This document shows, piece after piece, positions 49,541-62,355 of a stretch of DNA of 64,000 bases. The stretch is from Phoebastria nigripes (Eukaryota; Chordata; Aves; Procellariiformes; Diomedeidae), in NCBI GenBank assembly GCA_035582835.1, contig JAYKAV010002942.1, positions 428,935 to 492,934 of the forward strand, written 5' to 3'. Positions within the stretch are counted from its first letter, which is position 1; each line of letters begins with the position of its first letter. The translations under genes and the position numbers were made by a program. The notes beneath the pieces were generated by a model. It worked only from the letters and a program-made list of their open reading frames with translations. It did no database searches and was not told the DNA's origin.

Positions 49541-51474
49541 ACCTGAGTGAGGAGCTGTGCTCAAGCTGCTGCAGAGCAAGTGAGGGAGCGATGCTCTGAC
49601 AGTCAAACACCCACGCTGTCAGTGTCTGTGCAGACCTAGAGATCCTGCTCTCACCATCACCCCATCAGTGATACCCAAACAGGCTCAGCTTGGGGGTCCC
49701 TCACCTGGATAAAGGATCCAGGTGACATGTGGCTACAAAATGCCTTTAATACCAGGTGTAGCATCGTCCTGACTGTCTGTAGGCTGACAGGCTGTGGGAT
49801 GTGCCTGGTCAGCCCTGGAAGATGAAGGAGGGAGAGCCGTGCAGGGAATGAGCCCATTCCCTCTCTGCTTTGTGACAGACCCTGGCTCCCTTCTCTCTTC
49901 CCAGGCAAGCACGGCTGGGCTGTGCACGCTCAAATCTACCTCCTCTCCTCCTTCCCATACGAGAGCATTGCTCTCCCCTGCTTACCTGTCCCCCGCTCCT
50001 CCCGGCAAGCGAGCAGAAGGGTAGGGTTGGCAGCGGCAGCTCCTGCCGCAGGGATGTTTGAGGAGGGCTGCTCTGTTTGTGGTGGGGAAACGCGGAGAAG
50101 GAGGTGGCTGCCAAGGCAGGGGAAGGGGGATGTGGAGACAGATGGCTGTGTGCACAGGGAGCATTGCCTGTGTGGGGAACAGAGTGTGGGAGGTTGCACA
50201 ACTCAGGGCTGCTCCCTCCCAAACAGTCCAGGCTGGATTACTCCTGTGGGCACTTACACGATGATAATAATCTCCTTCCCTGTACAATTATACCAGTACG
50301 AGGTGGCCACACAACCACTGACCTCCCGATGTGCTGTATCTCATCTTTCTACCCTTTGGTTTTGATTTGGGATTTTTCTGGATGCAGCACTCCTTTCTGA
50401 TTATTCTGGAAGCGCTTGGGGGATTTGTAGCAGTAATAATGTATGGTAGGTTTGGCTGGGAAAATTCTGTTTAACAAAAAATGTTGAGGTTTTGAAACTT
50501 ATTTTTGTTCTGTGTTGGAACAAAATCAAAGTCTTCCAAAAACTGTTTTGGAAAATGAGCAGAGCAATCTGTTAGGGACCCACTGGGAGGTAGGAGGTCC
50601 TCGTTTGGAGCTAGGCACAACAGGATTATGGGTCTGGGTCTCTCCTCCCCTAAAAGCGGGCCCTAGGCAGGGACTATTTGGAGGTGCTGCTCCTTTGTTC
50701 TGGTTCAGACTAGAAATTCCATTCTGGACCTCATTACGGAAAACCAATATATTTTCATTACAAAAATTTCATTGCAATATATTTGTATTTTCTTTTGAAA
50801 AACTCCAGGTCAACCTGAAATTGAGGCCATGCCACAGAAATTAAGTATGCAGGTTCTCAGCAGTCATTTCATTTTTCTTCTGAGTATATATTAGGCTACA
50901 TCGCTTAACTTGGTGTTTATTTTTTTACTTTTAAAATGTGCCATTTACAAAATAACAATATAAATCAAAACCACAGCAACTGAACTTCTGTGGGAAATGG
51001 CCTGGCTCGCCTCTCAGCCACTGCTTGCCAGCTTCACTTCAGAAAATCATCTGACCCTGGATCTGCCTTCAGAAATGCACTGAAGGGATTCCAAGGCATG
51101 TACAAGATTAGTAAAATCATTTCAGGAGCAACAACAACAGAGCTCTCCACCTCAGGGCCCAGTCGGGCTGGAGGGATGAGCCAACAGCAATCTTGTGAAA
51201 TTCAAGGAGGATCGATGCAAACTCCTGGACCTCTGAGGGGAAAACCCTGCAAGGGTGCGGGCTGGGGGCAGCCGGGCTGGGGAGCAGCTCTGCGGGAGGT
51301 GCTGGTGCCCTGGAGCACCACGAGCCATGCGGGAGCCAGCAGCGACCAGGCAGCAGGAGCACGGCCCATCCATCTAGGGATGGATTATCCTCCTCTGCTC
51401 CGCAATCATGAGACCTGAGGATTTAGTGCCTGGTTTTGGGCTCCTCTTGATACAAGATGTGGACAAAACGGCGT
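49541..51474. other. GC-richer unique sequence, no gene seen
   Basis: The core, about 49980-50130, has several CpGs but falls short of a CpG island. Overlapping frames of up to 147 codons on both strands follow from base composition and share no recognisable domain. Confidence 0.4.
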
Positions 51475-51650
51475 GAGTTCAGTGAGGGGCTCCCAAGCTG
51501 CTCAGGGCTGGAGCAGTTGCCCTGCAAGGAGAGGCTGAGGGATGGGGCTGGCTTGCAGAGATGGCTCCGAGGGGTCTGACAGCAGCCCCNGGTACCTGTG
51601 GGGAGGTGGTTGAGAAGAGGGAGCCAGGCTCCTCACAGCAATGAAACAAG
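51475..51650 (+). mobile_element. CR1 LINE internal fragment, with deletion
   Basis: The sense-strand phrases are those of the CR1 ORF2 C-terminal region: 'ggctggagcagttgccctgc', 'aaggagaggctgaggga', 'gtacctgtggggaggtggtt', then 'gagaagagggagccaggctc' and 'ctcacagca'. At about 51640 the text jumps to 'atgaaacaagag', which in CR1 normally lies several tens of bases further on. An internal deletion is inferred. Similarity ends by about 51650. One undetermined base lies at 51590. Confidence 0.75.
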
Positions 51651-52084
51651 AGCCCTGATTTTGCTGTTATGTAGCCCATTCTACAACAATTTTATTGCCA
51701 TTTCTGATAAAACTGCACAGTGATGGTTGTGTGATTCGTCAGAGCTTCATTTTGGCAGTCCTAGAAAGAAAGGGCCACTTTATGTGGATGGAAGGACAGG
51801 ACAGGACACCTACCCCTGGTGAAGGGAAGAGAACTGCTTGGGGAGCAGCAGAAGACAGGGTTCCTAACCTGGATCCCTGGATTCTGAAGCTGCCGCACAG
51901 TGGAGAACATGTATCTATTGCATTTTTTTAAAAGGATGGGGAAAGCTTTGCTGCCACATACACTCCACTGGAGGCCCAGGGGAAATACCTGCAGCCAGCT
52001 TTTTGTTTAAAATGACAGTGAAATTTCACATATCCACACCTCCCCACCCACAACCACTTGAGCCTGACTCCTAAAAACATGGTC
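51651..52084. other. Unique sequence, no gene seen
   Basis: Nothing is recognised between the two CR1 relics. Confidence 0.4.
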
Positions 52085-52270
52085 TAGCCCCAGAGATGGA
52101 ATAGATCTATAAGGTCATCTCATCCATCTCTCTTCTAATTCAGAATTGTGTCCTATAATGGGTAATTTCAAATGCTTTGGTCAGTCAAGTCTGAACAGAT
52201 CCCTGTTTTCCAATTTCTTGAAATACTGTTCCCCAATAGATGTCACTGTTTAGTAAATGTCACATGGAGA
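52085..52270 (-). mobile_element. Ancient CR1 3' fragment, antisense
   Basis: The plus strand reads 'agagatggaatagatctata' followed by 'aggtcatctcatccatctct', matching the reversed CR1 3' region ('...aggtcatctagtccatcc'). Weaker similarity continues to 'aatactgttccccaatagat', which corresponds to the C-terminal coding part. It is highly diverged. Confidence 0.5.
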
Positions 52271-55200
52271 AAACCACTTTAAGAGATATGACTGTTAAGA
52301 GAGACATTTTATGTTGCACTATCTTGTATCTTTAACTGGTAAGAAGAAATAAAGGGTACATACTCCTTTCAGAGTGAGGAAGGATTTTCTTCCATTGGCT
52401 TTGTTTTGTTTTGGTTTTCCTTGCTGTATATATAACAGATGTTTATAACATGATCGTAGTCTTCATGTAATAAAATCAATTTGGACTCAATTTCTCAGTC
52501 TTTGATNGGATCAATCTCTTTGCAAATGAATCCGCTGTAAATGAATTTACAGCATGAGCGTTTTTTCCCATTCAGTGGAAAGTGGTCTTATTTCACTATC
52601 AATTATGTATGACAATCCAATACAGGCCTGATACATACATGCAGGTGGGAGACCACTTTGCCCATTAGGGGGCATTAATGACATTTATTCCTCATTTCAC
52701 AGAAGGCCTTTGTCATAATATCACCTCTAATCCTATTTTCCGTGTCTAACAGGAAATATATTAATACTTGCTTCTTAGAGAAACGTTGCAGCTTCTTCTT
52801 GACATTGCCTCAGGCTTATCTTCAGCCATGTGTGGCTGGGGCTGAGAACATGCTCAGCATTTGGAAGAGAGAAACTGGGGAGTTACAGCGGGAAATGTTT
52901 GTGTCTGAGGGGAAACCAGGCTGCAAGACTCTGCTGCAAATTTCAGCCCTCCAAAGTTGCGGGGCTTGCTGAACGGGGGTTTTGTTTCAGCCCCGGAAAA
53001 TGACAGGAATCCTTTCTGCAAATTGGGTGCAGATGTGGGGCTGGGTATCGCACATCACCCGCATTCTTAGCTGTTTGCATGTTGGATTTCGTTTGCGGAC
53101 CATATCCAATTTTCAAATTCCACTCTGTTTCTTCTTTGCTTGCAGAAGCAGCGGCAACTGTGGCCAAATCCCTCTTGCTCTCTGGCTGGTGGGAGGGGAC
53201 CCTGTTTGGGAAAGAAGGTGTTTGCTTGCCTTGCCGTGTCCCTGCAGGAGGGAGGGAGGGAGGGAGGACCGAGTTCGGGAGCAGGGGCTGGAGCAGAGCG
53301 CACCCAGGCGTGCGGGCACACGCCATCCCTTCATGATGGGTGTCCTTCCCAGTGTCGTGGGGGATCCCCACATGTGAACACAGGGTTGGGCAGAGGGCCA
53401 GCAGGACCATGGCCATGCGCCCTTGCCAGCCGTGCCCCGACCTAAACTGTGCACCGTGACACGTCCATCATGTGCTCTCCCGTGCACAGCGTGGCTGCCT
53501 GTGCTGCACGGTAAAGCTAGAAGATGAGGCAAAACCAAGTTTCCTTAAGGCTAGCTGTTTTGTAGCTGTATTCTGGGTATGCTTTCGTACACAGACAGCA
53601 TGCAGAGTATGGGGGAAGGTGCTGCTATCTACCAGCAAAGCATTCCACTTATCCCATGGAGGGCTGGGCTGTTCCAGTTTATCTTATATAGAGTACATTT
53701 TTGTTGTCTGCAAAGGATAGAGAGGAGCCCTGAGGGAATTAATAAAGCTCATGCCGAGAAGTTTTAACTTAGACATGCATAAGGAATAAATTAATTTTTA
53801 ATACATTTTTTAAGAAGCACTTTTTTGGCTTGAAACCATCGTGCCTGGTATGTTTATAAAGGCACCCGTAGCATGCTCCGGTTGAGAGTCTGTCAGTGTT
53901 TCCACTGTAAACCCTCTTTTCAGAGGTTTATATTATAATTCCAATATAAAATTCAATCCAGGCAAGAAAAAACTGGCATCGGTCTTGGCCTGGGAGTGAT
54001 GTTTTCTTTAATGATTTTTTAAATTTAAATTATCAAAAATTGATTAATGTTAATTAATAAGAATGCTGTCATCTTTAATCATTGTTAAACTTAAAATGGT
54101 ATCCTGACGAGGTAACTGGGGTACAAATGAACTTCTGGGTGTTTTTCACACTTGCACAGCTTAAAAACATTTCCAAAGCTGTAGTTTGAATTTTGTAAGC
54201 CATGAACTAATTTTCTGCAATGCCCTACTATAGCATTTAGGATAAAATATTATCCCAAGTGGGAACTGTAATGACCAAGTCCCACTGAGGCTCTCTAACT
54301 ATCCCCCCAGAAGTGCTATGGGGCACTTTGCAGTTTGGACTCCTGGCCCTGCCGCACAGTTGTTGCAGTCCCACTGGCAGATGATGTACGGTGAAAGCTC
54401 ACTGGGTGAAATTCAGCTCACCGGCAGAAAGCGTGCTTAATTGGCATCGCTGAGAGGCGGAGACCATTGCATACACCAGCCCTCCCCTTCTACATTTTTC
54501 CCCCTCTCTTAAACACGCACACTCACAAGACCTCCACAGGAAGAGAAAGACTCAAAATTACATTCAGATATTTTTTAAAAAAATTAATATTAGTTTTAAA
54601 TAAAAAGCTTTATAGTTCAATATCTGCTCACGAAAGCAGAAAAATCCAGTGTTAGCCTAACGATGCAGTTTCACCCTTATCAGCTTCTTTGTGCCTATAG
54701 GCTTCATAAAAGTCTCTCAGCACTGGGTAACGTTATATACCATATGCGTTGCCTGCAGTACCTCAGCACAACAGGGCAGATTAAGGACAGAGTTTCCGCC
54801 TACCCTTTGAAGATTTATATCAGACCTTTTAACCTCCTGTGAAAACAGTTTGGTGATTTAATTCTTTTTATGATACTCAACAACAGCTTTTATACTTCCA
54901 CAAACACTATGTAGCTCTCATGCCGTAAACAGTCATAAATTCAGCCAGACTTCTCCATATTGGAGCAAGGCATGACAGAAAGCAACCGGGTTCAAGGCTT
55001 TGTGAACTTTCTCTCCTGCCAATTGGGGTTCACAAAACTTGTTGAGTTTGTAAACTTTTCCCTCCCCTCTAATCCTCTTTTCACCCCAATTTAAACAAAC
55101 AAATATGCTTGGTTTTTTTGTGTTTTGCATTATGATTGGGAGAACATGCTTGAAATTCAAGGCTGACACATATGGAGACCATATACAGCGCAATATATCT

Positions 55201-55423
55201 GTGGTCTGCTAGTCCTCCTCCTCCCTCACCGGGCTGAACACTGTGCATGTTAGGAGTTTCAAGGCAGCCTCCCTAGAAGACATGTCTGTGATATGATAGC
55301 GACCTTTCCAGCTCCTATTCACCAAAGAAAGTCTACCTAGCTGTGATTTGGGCCTCCTGTTGTCATTTCCACATGCCTTACAACTATGAGTGGATGCATT
55401 ACACACTGCAATACTGAGAAGTA
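52271..55423. other. Unique sequence with a G-tract motif, no gene seen
   Basis: A GC-rich block at about 52980-53450 carries frames of up to 157 codons on both strands without recognisable domains. The rest is AT-rich. One undetermined base lies at 52507. Confidence 0.4.
53250..53264 (+). repeat. (GGGA)n tract, G-quadruplex motif
   Basis: Four GGG tracts are separated by single A bases (GGGAGGGAGGGAGGG), flanked by further GGA. This meets the four-tract, one-base-loop definition of a strong G-quadruplex motif. A CpG-rich stretch follows directly (53268-53330). Confidence 0.9.
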
Positions 55424-55515
55424 CTTTTATGGTTGTGGAGTTGAATCAGAGAGAGATTAAATGACTTGGTGAAAGTCTCACAGGAAATTTGTGACAGAGC
55501 CAAGAATTTCCTGAA
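55424..55515 (-). mobile_element. MIR-like SINE fragment, antisense
   Basis: The plus strand has 'cagagagagattaaatgact', then 'tggtgaaagtctcacaggaa' and 'atttgtgacagagccaagaa'. This is the reversed MIR core order ('gagattaagtgacttg', 'cccaaggtcacacagg', 'aagtctgtggcagagcc'). Confidence 0.65.
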
Positions 55516-55639
55516 AGCCAACCTACTGTTTTTAATTATTGTTTTTCTAGTTCTTCTTCGGTAGTACTCGAAGTTGAGGTGAAGCCTGTATTGAGTATTC
55601 ATCTCTGTATATATACTCATAAGAGAAGCTCTGCAGACC

Positions 55640-55860
55640 TTTCTCTAAAGAGCATCTCTAAGTAGGGAAAGGAGACAAAGGGCAGGAGAAAGGACTCATT
55701 AGCTGCACCCCACACACGTGTCAGAAACTAAAACACAGAGCCAGTAATGCAGTTTGCTCCAGGCCACACAGGAAGTTTGCAGCAGAGACAAGGAATTTAA
55801 TCTACATCCCCCAAATCCCAGTCCAGCGCTTTCAACATCTTCCCTAACCAGTTCATATTT
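55640..55860 (-). mobile_element. MIR-like SINE, antisense, fuller copy
   Basis: In plus-strand order it has 'aactaaaacacagagccagt', 'gtttgctccaggccacacag' and 'gaagtttgcagcagagacaa'. These are followed by 'ggaatttaatctacatcccc' and 'cagtccagcgctttcaacat'. The last parts correspond to the reversed tRNA-derived head ('gaattgaacccagatctccc', 'agtccagcgctttaacca'). It is the best-preserved MIR-type copy here and lies about 125 bp from another in the same orientation. Confidence 0.72.
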
Positions 55861-58800
55861 CATATGATATGCAGTCTATACTGTATGGCCTTGGAAATAT
55901 ATATTTTTTTTTACTCTCTCTTCCTCTCTGAAATAATGTAATCCAGGAACATTTGCACTGAACTTTTGAACCTTTGATGGTTAAGTAGGTTCGAAATTAA
56001 GCAAACTGTGTTTCCATGTTGTTAATTGGAATCACTCTGCCTGGATCTTTTAGCAGCCTCCACATGGTTAACTTCAAACTCCCATGTCAGCCCAAAAGAA
56101 AAAAAAAATCAGGTCCCATTAAATGTGTTAAACATTTTAACTGTACAAAATGGGGAGTGAGGTAGATCTTTTGAAAACTGAATCAGGAGAATGACAGGCA
56201 TCTGTGTATATGCTTCCTCCTGCCTGGGTTGAAGGTCATTATTTTGAACTAATAGCTGACCCCTTTGGCCTCTGGAAGGCCATTATGCTTAACGGCCTGA
56301 GCTAATTTGCTGTGCTACAGGGTTGGCTGATCTTTATTTTAATCTCCTGCACCTTCTCCTGCTCTTGTGGGGAAAGCAACCGCTCTGATATAATCCAGTT
56401 GGCACCAAATTGCCTAGGGGAGGGAACAGGCGAGCTGCTACGAGACAGGACTATACAGAAATTTATTGAGGCTTGACTCTCCTGGCAAAAAAAAACAGGG
56501 AAGGAAAGGAAAGGCATATGCCTACACGTGCACACCCATATGTGTGCACACAGTGTAAGAGAGTGGGAGAGCAGGAGAGTGAAGCTGGGTAGAGGGAAAG
56601 AAAGTGCAAGAGAGGGAATGAGGGAAAGTGTGAGAGAGAGACACACACTTTCACAAGCAAATCTACATTTCTAACCCCATTTTCCTTTCTTTGAGTCACC
56701 CTGAAAGAATAGCGCCCAAATGATTTGCTGCCAGGAAACAGAAATAACTTTGCTAGTACTCTTTCTCACAAAATCAAGTACCTATTTGAAAAGCAAAATC
56801 CCTTTGCCAGCCACATGTGCCCATGTCTCTTCCAGCGTTACTGAAAAGGCTGTCATGAGTGACTGGTTTAAAAATCAGCTAAAATAGAAAGCAAACACAC
56901 AAAGAGCATCAGCTGCTAGAGACATATTCTCAGAGGTGAGGGACAGTCTCATGGGGTGCTGCTCTCACAACCTTTGTCCAGACAGAGGGATTTTTGTCTC
57001 CTTGAAACCTTTCTTTGGGTCCTCAGACCCGGGGAGGAGCAGCGTTGCTTAGGTGGGGTAATGGGCTCCACTGCCAGCAGGGCTGGGGCTGCAGGGGTGC
57101 TGGGCAAAGAGGGAGAGAGGCTCTTATCCCCTCTCCACCCCCAGCATTTTTCCCCTGCTCCGAACGGCAGTTTGTTACAGAGCCTTTGCTTTCTGTCTTA
57201 GCTGACATCATCTTGCCTTTGCTCCTTCCTTTGCTGATCTCCGTCTGCTGCACACGTCCTGTGCCCTGAGCAAGGGGGGGACACAATGAAAAAGTGTCAA
57301 GGCAGCAGCAAACCAAAGATTTTACAGTATGCGAGAGCTCGCATGTTGAGGAGCAAAGCTGCTTTACATATGTGTGTTTTTGTATCTGCAGTCACACATG
57401 CATGAAATACCCCAGAAATGTGCACAGCATGACCAACTACTGCAAATTACAGGACCTCATTCCTCCCTTTTCCCACTAATTTTCCACGGTCTGCTGCTCT
57501 TGCTGATATCTTGTCTAACGTGTTGTGGCCGGCTGTTCGGGGAGGCTTGGACATTCTGCTTCATATCTGTGCTATGCAGAAAACTGCAGAAGTAACAGGG
57601 CCTTGGAGCTGTGTGTCGATGGTTTTCCCCACCCGCGCCCATTGCGGCTGGCAGAGAGCAGTGCCTCTCTCTGGGGCTTCAGTCCTTTCTGTGCTAGATC
57701 CTTCTGGATGTGGGTGGTAAAAGTCCTGGACATCCCTGACCCCATCACTGAGGCTGGGTCCTACCAGACAGTCCAGTCCTGCCAGCAAAGTCAATGGAAA
57801 TGCAGTATTTATCTCCACGGCTCAGTCCTGAGTCTGGGGCTGTCCCTGTTAACGGCATCTGGGCTGTCGTGACTAATTGCCTACAACAGCAGCCTTGACA
57901 TTCAGGGGAGGGATGGACAGCTATCAGCTGATATGCTCAGGTCTCTGAATTCTTAAATATATCAGAATTATGCTCTTGTACTTAATTTAAAAAAGAAAAG
58001 GCCATGCAGATGAACTTCTATTACATTTCTGACCCCCACTCGACCCCTGCGGCCCCTTGGACTTGCTGTGATGGATGCCCAAAATCACAGCTGCACAGGG
58101 GAATGACTGCTGGTCCAGTGGTCCTGGGGTGCCACGTGCCTCCACCTTGTGCGGGGAGGAGTATCCCCATGGGGTGGCCCGAGCTGGTGGCCCAGGCTCA
58201 GCTGCGCAGACCCCAGTCCCCAGGCAGCTTCCCTGTGCATGGGAAATCCTTCGCTGCCCTTGAAGGACAGCTTCCCGCTGGCTTTGGGCTATCAGAAGAG
58301 CCCAGGCCCTAGGAACTTGATTGTTCGGCAGAGTGTGTGCACCTCAGGGGTATTAAACACACCTCTAATCTTTCTGTCTACATCAGCCTGAAAATTTGCC
58401 ATATTGCCCTCTACATTTTAACCAATCAAATGGAAAACTAATTTTAAAGGCAATTTCTTGCAGCAAATCGGTCAAAAGAAAACAATTAAAAATCAGGAGC
58501 TAAAAATTATCTGTCTGAAACAGCACACATCTCACATGGTTTTGCCATGTGTGCAGCGGTGTTATCATTGTTTTCTCTCCATTTTTTTTTTTTTTAATCC
58601 CTTTGTAAGACCTTTGGGTTTCTAATGCTTTGGTTTCCCACACAAGCTTGCCCATGGTACAGTGAGTACTCTAGTAAAATAAAAGGCCTCCTGCAGGTGG
58701 TGCTACAATGCTGCAAGTATTTTTAATTAGAATAGGCACAAAAAATACCTCCATTATAATTTTCCTTTACATTGCAACAAATGAAAACCTCTATGTGAGA

Positions 58801-61800
58801 GTAGCTCATTATAGGCAGCAAAGTTCAAACTAGCTTCAAATGAAGATGTACAGGTAAAGCATCTTGGAGACCTGGACGTAACTCACTCTCTCAGTAACAC
58901 AACTCCACTTTCTCAACACAGCTAGCAGTTAGCTGTATATTAAGAAAACCATTTCTTCTTCCCCTGCAAATTCTGAAGAAAATCGTGGTCTTATTCTCCA
59001 TTGCCCAATGACTTGTGCAGTCAAATATTATGGTGCAAAATGAGGACAAAGTAACTGTAAGGTGTCATATATCAGATAGGTTAGTATCTTACACACCACA
59101 GCAGCGGTACTAATGCCCAAGCAACAGACAAGGAGGGAAAAATTTTTTAAAAAAATAATAATCTGTCTGTTAATGAAAAAACCTTCATAGTTTATGAATC
59201 TCTGATTTTCCACAGACTGGACAAAATAGCTTGGCTTAGCCAGCCTAGCCCAATGGGTCACCTCTGCATAGGCACAGCTAGGACTTGTTTCTCTTTGCCT
59301 TTAAATGGCATTGGATGGCCCAACAAAACGAGGACATTATGTAGGAAACGAAGTTAACCTGTGGAGCAAAATACTGCCATTTAAAACCTTCATCACTTAA
59401 ATGGTCTTTAAAAGAAGATTGTTATTCTGCAGATTTTCTTGTCTTTAAAAGTGGGGCTTTTTTGCTTCCTTCTTACCTGCTGCCATTTTTTTTTTCTCCT
59501 TGGTTTCTCTTTCTTCTATTTATTGATTCACTTATTATTGTGAAAGCAATAAGGACATAAAAGTAAAACATAAAAAGCCAAAACCTTTGGGAAAAAAAAG
59601 GCAAAACAATGACCTTTTGTGATTAAACATGAGACAATTTTTTTCAAGTATCCTCTACTATTGCTTCAGCTTTCAGTTTTCATTTTTATCCCAAAGTGCT
59701 TGTAAGATGTTGTTTTCCTTTTTCCATGAAAATATGTTTTTAAGTGTGTCTGTTTGCTAGTCACAAACTATTGCAATCCAGGTTGCCTTGTAGTTAAGAT
59801 AACCTGGCATGGCATCCTGTGAACTTCCCCCACTTGCGCTTGCTCAGGGAAAGAAACAATTAAGCCATCAACACAAATGCATCTAGGGCTGTCACATCAG
59901 AAAATAAATGAAGGCTGAATGATGATGTAGTACCAACACTTCCATAAGAAACAGCTTCAGTTAAATTAAAAATGCAGTAACAATAATTAAAATGTATGGG
60001 ATATGGCTCTCAGCTAAGCTTGAATCTTAGGCTTGGATTTGATTTCATATTTTTTCCCTTCTTTATGTACAGCACCTGAAATTTCCCAGGGAATTTACAG
60101 GGAGAGGCATAGATTTGGAGACAATAATATCCTGCTCTTCAGTGCTATTTCAAGGAAAGTCAGTGCAGGTACAATATTAATTTATTCTTCATTCTCTCAT
60201 TCTCAGAGAGGCACAATGTGTCTGGGTTAGCATGGCTATTAGCTGTTCAACAACAAATTGTTTTTTCTAATTAGAGAAGAGATTGCTGCTTGTAAATGGA
60301 AAGCCTATTAGTACCCACCAGTTGAACTGATAGGATATTGTGTTATACGCATCCATTGCCTCGCAATGTGCTATTGGGATCAAGTCGATATTCCTTATTT
60401 AATGTAATATTACAACTGGCACAACAGATTTTTAATTTATTTTTTTCATGAGGTGAAACTCTGCATGTAGGTGAAGTTTTAAAACACAGAAAACAATCCC
60501 TATCACAAAACAACCATGTTTTCTTGAAAAATCAGATACACAAAGGGAACATTTTCTGAGGTTTTTTTGAAAAGGTCCAGTCTTCAGCTGAAGTCCATAA
60601 TGAAAATAAATGAGAACAGAAAGATTCAGTGTCTGCATATGCACACCTTTCCCCCTCTTGATAAGAAAGCTTTGCCTTAGAGGCTTAACAGTTCACATTT
60701 TTGGAGACACTAACCTTGGCGACTATTCATATGGATGTTATTTATGGCCTTCTTGAAACATATCCGTGTGTCCTTGAGGGTACAGGAATGACACCAGGCC
60801 TGGACTTTGCACTCTGGGGGTTTCTGCAGATACCAGCAGATCTCCCTGGAGGATCCTTCCTCTACAATTGATATATTTTATGACTCTCTGCCTTTCTTCA
60901 GATGAGGCCCAGAGCTCTGCGTGGGTCAGACCACAGAGGCAAGATTAGAGGGGGACACCTGGTTTGCAGAGCCCAAGGCGTTTATGTGGTACCTTGTGCT
61001 TAGCTGCTCAGTGCTGTGGAGATTGATTTATGGGCACAGGCAGCAGCAGAGATGTAGGCACGCAGGGGACTCCACCGACAGGGACATAGAGACTTGGGGC
61101 ACACTGACACAGGGAGTTTGGATGAAGCCGGTGTTGGGTTCAGACACCCCATGTGGCATTGAGGCCTCCATTAGAGGAAATTGTATTTTTGTGGATTTAT
61201 TTTTCTGCAGTATATAAAATTCCTCTCCATAGTTATTTTTATCACTGCCATGTACACGTCATCACAGAGCTTATGTGAAGGCCAACCAGATACTGGTTGT
61301 AAAGCACTCATCGAATTATTGTTATTATCACTGCTTTGTAGGAACGTAATGCTCTTCTAAAATAAAATCTCTGCTTTTGGATTTCTTAATATAATAGAAT
61401 TATGGAATAATCTTTCAGTGATTGGAAAATAAACTGCTGTATCTTTACCTGTGAAAGGAAATGGTTGTGCTGTCTCCTTGGTGAAGCTACCTTAAGATAC
61501 TTCTGGAGCTTAAAATTTAATGGCTGTACCCATTTTAAACAGGAAACGTGATACTGACATAACAGACATCTACCTAAAACCGTCAGAAAAAACACAAAGT
61601 CTAGTGAAGCAGAAAGTCCAAGGCATTACTTATCTCAGAGAACCACAGGCTTTTTATATTTACTGAAGAATTTCCCCTGGCTGCGTAGTCTGTTGACATA
61701 AACCCGAAGGAACTGAGAAACCATTTCTGTATTAGTATTCTGTTCAACTGCTAATAGAAAGCCTGGTATAATTCCTTTCCATATAAAAGGAAGCAGAACT

Positions 61801-62355
61801 TTCTTTTTCATTTGAAACCATCATCAACTTTGTTTAATTTAACGTCATTGCAAGATTAACATAGGCAAGAAGCCTACAGATTGAATTGAGAGGCTTTTGG
61901 TCATAACCTGTTTGTCTTGTCTATGGGAAATGACCCGAATGGAAACAAAGAAGCAGAAGTCTCAGTCTTGCTCCTCCCTTACTGCTCTACTAAATCTGGA
62001 AAGTTCTTGCCACTATTCCCTGTGAAAAATAAAGTCATGATCCACCACGTCTTTCACAGTAACCTTGAAAAGATTTCCGTAGTGTAGCCTGAGAGTAACT
62101 TCATTATATAGGTGAGCCACCTACACGAAGCCTCCCCATAGACCAGTTCCTTTTTAACTCGTACAGGCTATGAGCAGAACGTGAGGCCTTGGAAAGGGCT
62201 AAACAACTCTGCTCAATATCAGTTTATCTGTTGATAATTGGAGGGGCCTAAAGATAATGTTCAAAATGTCCACATTCAAACTGAACTGATCACAGACCAC
62301 AGAAAGATATTAGCTGAGTGAACTGGCCCTTCAGCTTGTTCAGCTTCACATGTTT
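55861..62355. other. Unique sequence, no gene seen
   Basis: It includes a purine-rich (GA-type) low-complexity tract at 56530-56650 and a GC-richer stretch at 57000-58310 with many overlapping chance frames. A 14-T run lies at about 58582-58595. An AT-rich block with several homeodomain-like ATTA motifs lies at 58370-58520. No exon or repeat family is recognised. Confidence 0.4.
56530..56650. repeat. Purine-rich GA low-complexity tract
   Basis: The plus strand is almost all A and G, with irregular gagag/gggaaag units ending in agagagagacacacac. The long Leu/Ser/Pro-rich minus frames here are translations of this tract. Confidence 0.8.

Noticed and set aside
49809..50365. Overlapping frames of 137 and 147 codons on opposite strands
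   Set aside because: GC-rich composition lowers stop frequency on both strands. There are no domains or splice structure, and the CpG content is too low for a convincing promoter island.
52943..53538. Frames of 157, 141 and 131 codons on both strands
   Set aside because: This is the same composition effect, and the frames shadow each other.
56302..56699. Leu/Ser-rich minus-strand frames resembling membrane segments
   Set aside because: They are translations of the GA-rich low-complexity tract.
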